From Atopobium sp. (GTDB lineage: Bacteria; Actinomycetota; Coriobacteriia; Coriobacteriales; Atopobiaceae), in contig JAIJTS010000008.1 in assembly GCA_022732885.1 (NCBI GenBank), forward strand, positions 1 through 64,000: a stretch of DNA of 64,000 nucleotides, given 5' to 3'. Shown one piece after another: positions 62,550 to 64,000 of this stretch. The notes below the pieces were generated by a model. That model searched no databases. It had not been told where the DNA came from and was given only the letters and a program-made list of their open reading frames with translations. Position 1 is the stretch's first letter; every line of letters begins with the position of its first letter. Position numbers and translations under genes: made by a program.

Positions 62550-62927
62550 CTACTTAGCTTCAAGAAACTTTTTAACTTTATGAGACCCATGAGTGACAGC
62601 ACTTGCTATTGCAAAAAATGCAAGCAACTCAATAAGCTGCAATGAAATAGTAGGCTTTAGAACCAGTTGAATGACAACAATTACTGCTAGCACAAAGCAA
62701 GATCCAAAAATCATAGGGAATGCCGCCGCAGCTCTATTGGGAACATTTGCTTCTCTAGCTGCATATCCTCCTGTAAAGAGAGAAATCATACTTGCAAGCA
62801 AAAGGAGAGCGGAATCAATTGATGGACCAAAGCCAATTACAAGAACAACAACATTAATGATGCCTAAAAGTCCGCCAATCAAAAGAGCCAAACTAAAAAG
62901 CTTCATGTTACGAGTCTCAGGAGTCAT
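62550..62927 (-). CDS. Small four-helix membrane protein, unknown
   Basis: A 125-aa hydrophobic protein with four predicted membrane helices (for example LALLIGGLLGIINVVVLVIG and IFGSCFVLAVIVVIQLVL) and short charged loops. GGGGAAGC precedes the ATG. I do not recognise a family; its size and topology recall small integral proteins of unknown role in Actinobacteria. It stands alone between tRNA genes. Confidence 0.65.
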   Translation of the reverse strand: MTPETRNMKLFSLALLIGGLLGIINVVVLVIGFGPSIDSALLLLASMISLFTGGYAAREANVPNRAAAAFPMIFGSCFVLAVIVVIQLVLKPTISLQLIELLAFFAIASAVTHGSHKVKKFLEAK

Positions 62928-63024
62928 GCTTCCCCTATCTACAAGTTACAACTTTTTGCTATTTTACCTGTTTTTGATAGGTTTATACATTGAATCAGTA
63001 TGTAGAAGAAACAATATAAAGAAT

Positions 63025-63052
63025 GGCGAGAAACCCTAAGGGGCTTCTCGCC
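63025..63052 (-). terminator. Hairpin made of an inverted pair of the dispersed octamer, behind tRNA-Met
   Basis: GGCGAGAA at 63025-63032 and TTCTCGCC at 63045-63052 form an extended stem (with flanking T-A, A-T and inner CC/GG pairs; one A-C mismatch) around CTAAG. It begins 11 bases beyond the 3' end of tRNA-Met on the minus strand and is followed there by ATTCTTTATATTG, so it may serve as its terminator. Confidence 0.7.
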
Positions 63053-63063
63053 ACAAGAGTATG

Positions 63064-63139
63064 TGGTGGGCCCAGAGGGATTTGAACCCCCAACCCAGGG
63101 ATTATGAGTCCCCTGCGCTAACCGTTGCGCCATGAGCCC
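63064..63139 (-). tRNA. tRNA with CAT anticodon (Met, possibly Ile2)
   Basis: On the minus strand GGGCTCA pairs with TGGGCCC (one G-U), discriminator A and encoded CCA. Anticodon arm GGGGA-CTCATAA-TCCCT gives CAT. T arm GGGTTCAAATCCC. Whether it is elongator Met or the lysidine-modified Ile2 cannot be settled by eye; the initiator is unlikely because the acceptor 1-72 pair is G-C. Confidence 0.93.
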
Positions 63140-63182
63140 AAAAGAAAGAAAAAGCGGCGACTGATGCCGCCGCCAGAATGCG

Positions 63183-63258
63183 TGGTGGAGAATAGGGGGA
63201 TCGAACCCCTGACCTCATGACTGCCAGTCATGCGCTCTCCCAGCTGAGCTAATTCCCC
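63183..63258 (-). tRNA. tRNA-Ala (anticodon GGC)
   Basis: On the minus strand GGGGAAT pairs with ATTCTCC, discriminator A and encoded CCA. Anticodon arm CATGA-CTGGCAG-TCATG gives GGC; T arm GGGTTCGATCCC. 76 bases; 43 bases upstream of tRNA-Met, so the two may form one transcript. Confidence 0.97.
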
Positions 63259-63409
63259 GAACGAGGTGCGGAAAATACTATAGCAAACAAAAGCTCTGTT
63301 TTTCTCGACAATTTTGTAATTGATGGCATAGAAAGCGAATTTGCATAAAGAATGCTGGGTACACGAATCATAGTGTTTGTTTATTACGTACATATTATTG
63401 GAGTTTTGA

Positions 63410-64000
63410 ATGAATATAGAACTTGTACAAGGTATTTTGATTCCATTTGCAGGAACCTCGATTGGTGCGGCAATGGTGCTTTTTATGAAAAAAGCCTTGA
63501 ATCGCACGGTAGAGCGTGCTCTTACCGGTTTTGCTGCTGGCGTCATGGTTGCTGCATCTATCTGGAGTTTATTGATTCCAGCTATTGAATCTTCTGCAGC
63601 AATGGGACAATTTGCTTTTATTCCTGCAGTAGTAGGTTTTTGGATTGGTACCCTCTTTTTGTTTCTGTTAGATCATGTAATCCCCCACCTTCACCTAGGA
63701 GAAACAGACAATGAGGCTGAAGGTATTAAAACAAGCTGGCAGAAATCAACGCTTATGGCGCTAGCAGTAACACTCCACAACATTCCTGAGGGAATGGCGG
63801 TAGGTGTTGTTTTTGCAGGTTGGATATCGGGAAATTCAAATATTACGTATGCAGGTGCAATGGCTCTGGCACTTGGAATTGCTATTCAAAACTTTCCTGA
63901 AGGTGCCATTATTTCTATGCCACTTCATGCAGGTGGTGTCTCTAAAGGTAAATCGCTTATTTTGGGAATTTTATCTGGCATAGTTGAGCCTATTGGAGCG
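63410..64000 (+). CDS. ZIP-family metal transporter, 5' part (runs off window)
   Basis: The ATG at 63410 (GGAG upstream) opens a frame of 197 codons that continues past the window end. The product is a membrane protein beginning M-N-I-E-L-V-Q-G-I and carrying the two ZIP metal-binding motifs: HNIPEGMAVG in one helix and QNFPEGAIIS in the next, plus a His-containing loop (DHVIPHLHLGE). This pattern is that of ZupT/GufA-type zinc and divalent-metal importers. Confidence 0.93.
   Translation, partial: MNIELVQGILIPFAGTSIGAAMVLFMKKALNRTVERALTGFAAGVMVAASIWSLLIPAIESSAAMGQFAFIPAVVGFWIGTLFLFLLDHVIPHLHLGETDNEAEGIKTSWQKSTLMALAVTLHNIPEGMAVGVVFAGWISGNSNITYAGAMALALGIAIQNFPEGAIISMPLHAGGVSKGKSLILGILSGIVEPIGA

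Overview
The window (64 kb, G+C by eye in the mid-40s) looks like a chromosomal segment of a Gram-positive anaerobe of the class Coriobacteriia, most like Atopobiaceae (Atopobium/Lancefieldella/Fannyhessea). This is inferred from gene content and order, not from a database search. The pointers are: actinobacterial synteny (lexA / LysM gene / nrdR; FHA protein GarA next to MerR-type FtsR); RNase Y and SpoVS in a genome stretch without sporulation genes; anaerobe enzymes (hybrid cluster protein, NADH oxidase); sortase-anchored surface proteins; and oleate hydratase. No rRNA, phage, insertion sequence, plasmid or CRISPR array was seen.

Layout. 1-6.3 kb (+): the end of rny, a GHKL ATPase, spoVS, miaB, miaA, hflX (RNA decay and tRNA modification). 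6.3-9.3 kb: a membrane acyltransferase, then lexA facing a LysM cell-wall protein with four SOS-box-like sites between them, followed by nrdR and dut. 9.4-11.8 kb: purine permease and thioredoxin reductase. 11.9-16.5 kb (-): a GNAT gene, a repeat-bearing 0.77-kb gap, a ClC antiporter, and a NlpC/P60 hydrolase with a long leader that can fold. 16.5-23.1 kb (-): a probable long operon, M20 peptidase-pgsA-dac-gcvT-like-ridA-garA-ftsR-apt, ending in a clear terminator. 23.2-35.7 kb: an accessory mosaic of HAD phosphatase, three methyltransferases, oleate hydratase, NADH oxidase, an HNH nuclease with a small Doc-like protein, hcp with its divergent Crp/Fnr regulator, msrA, an MGMT-like protein and tRNA-Pro. 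35.8-59 kb (-): one dense co-directional block of housekeeping genes (ABC-F, M50 protease, scpA-scpB-rluB, phosphatase, cmk-plsC fusion, ispH, DUF512 protein, der, plsY, gpsA, rpe, cysteine desulfurase, zinc-ribbon protein, coaBC, nfo, ABC-F, heterodimeric ABC exporter). 59-64 kb: two paralogous cell-wall-anchored proteins, a VOC protein, tRNA-Val, a small membrane protein, tRNA-Met, tRNA-Ala and the start of a ZIP metal transporter.

The strongest unexplained signal is not a gene. The octamer GGCGAGAA / TTCTCGCC occurs 28 times by my reading, on both strands, in all reading frames and in gaps, usually extended to TTCTCGCCA. One inverted pair forms a hairpin behind a tRNA gene. Density, lack of strong orientation bias and use in a terminator-like hairpin resemble the DNA uptake sequences of Neisseria and Pasteurellaceae; other explanations (Chi-like, chromosome-organising) remain open.
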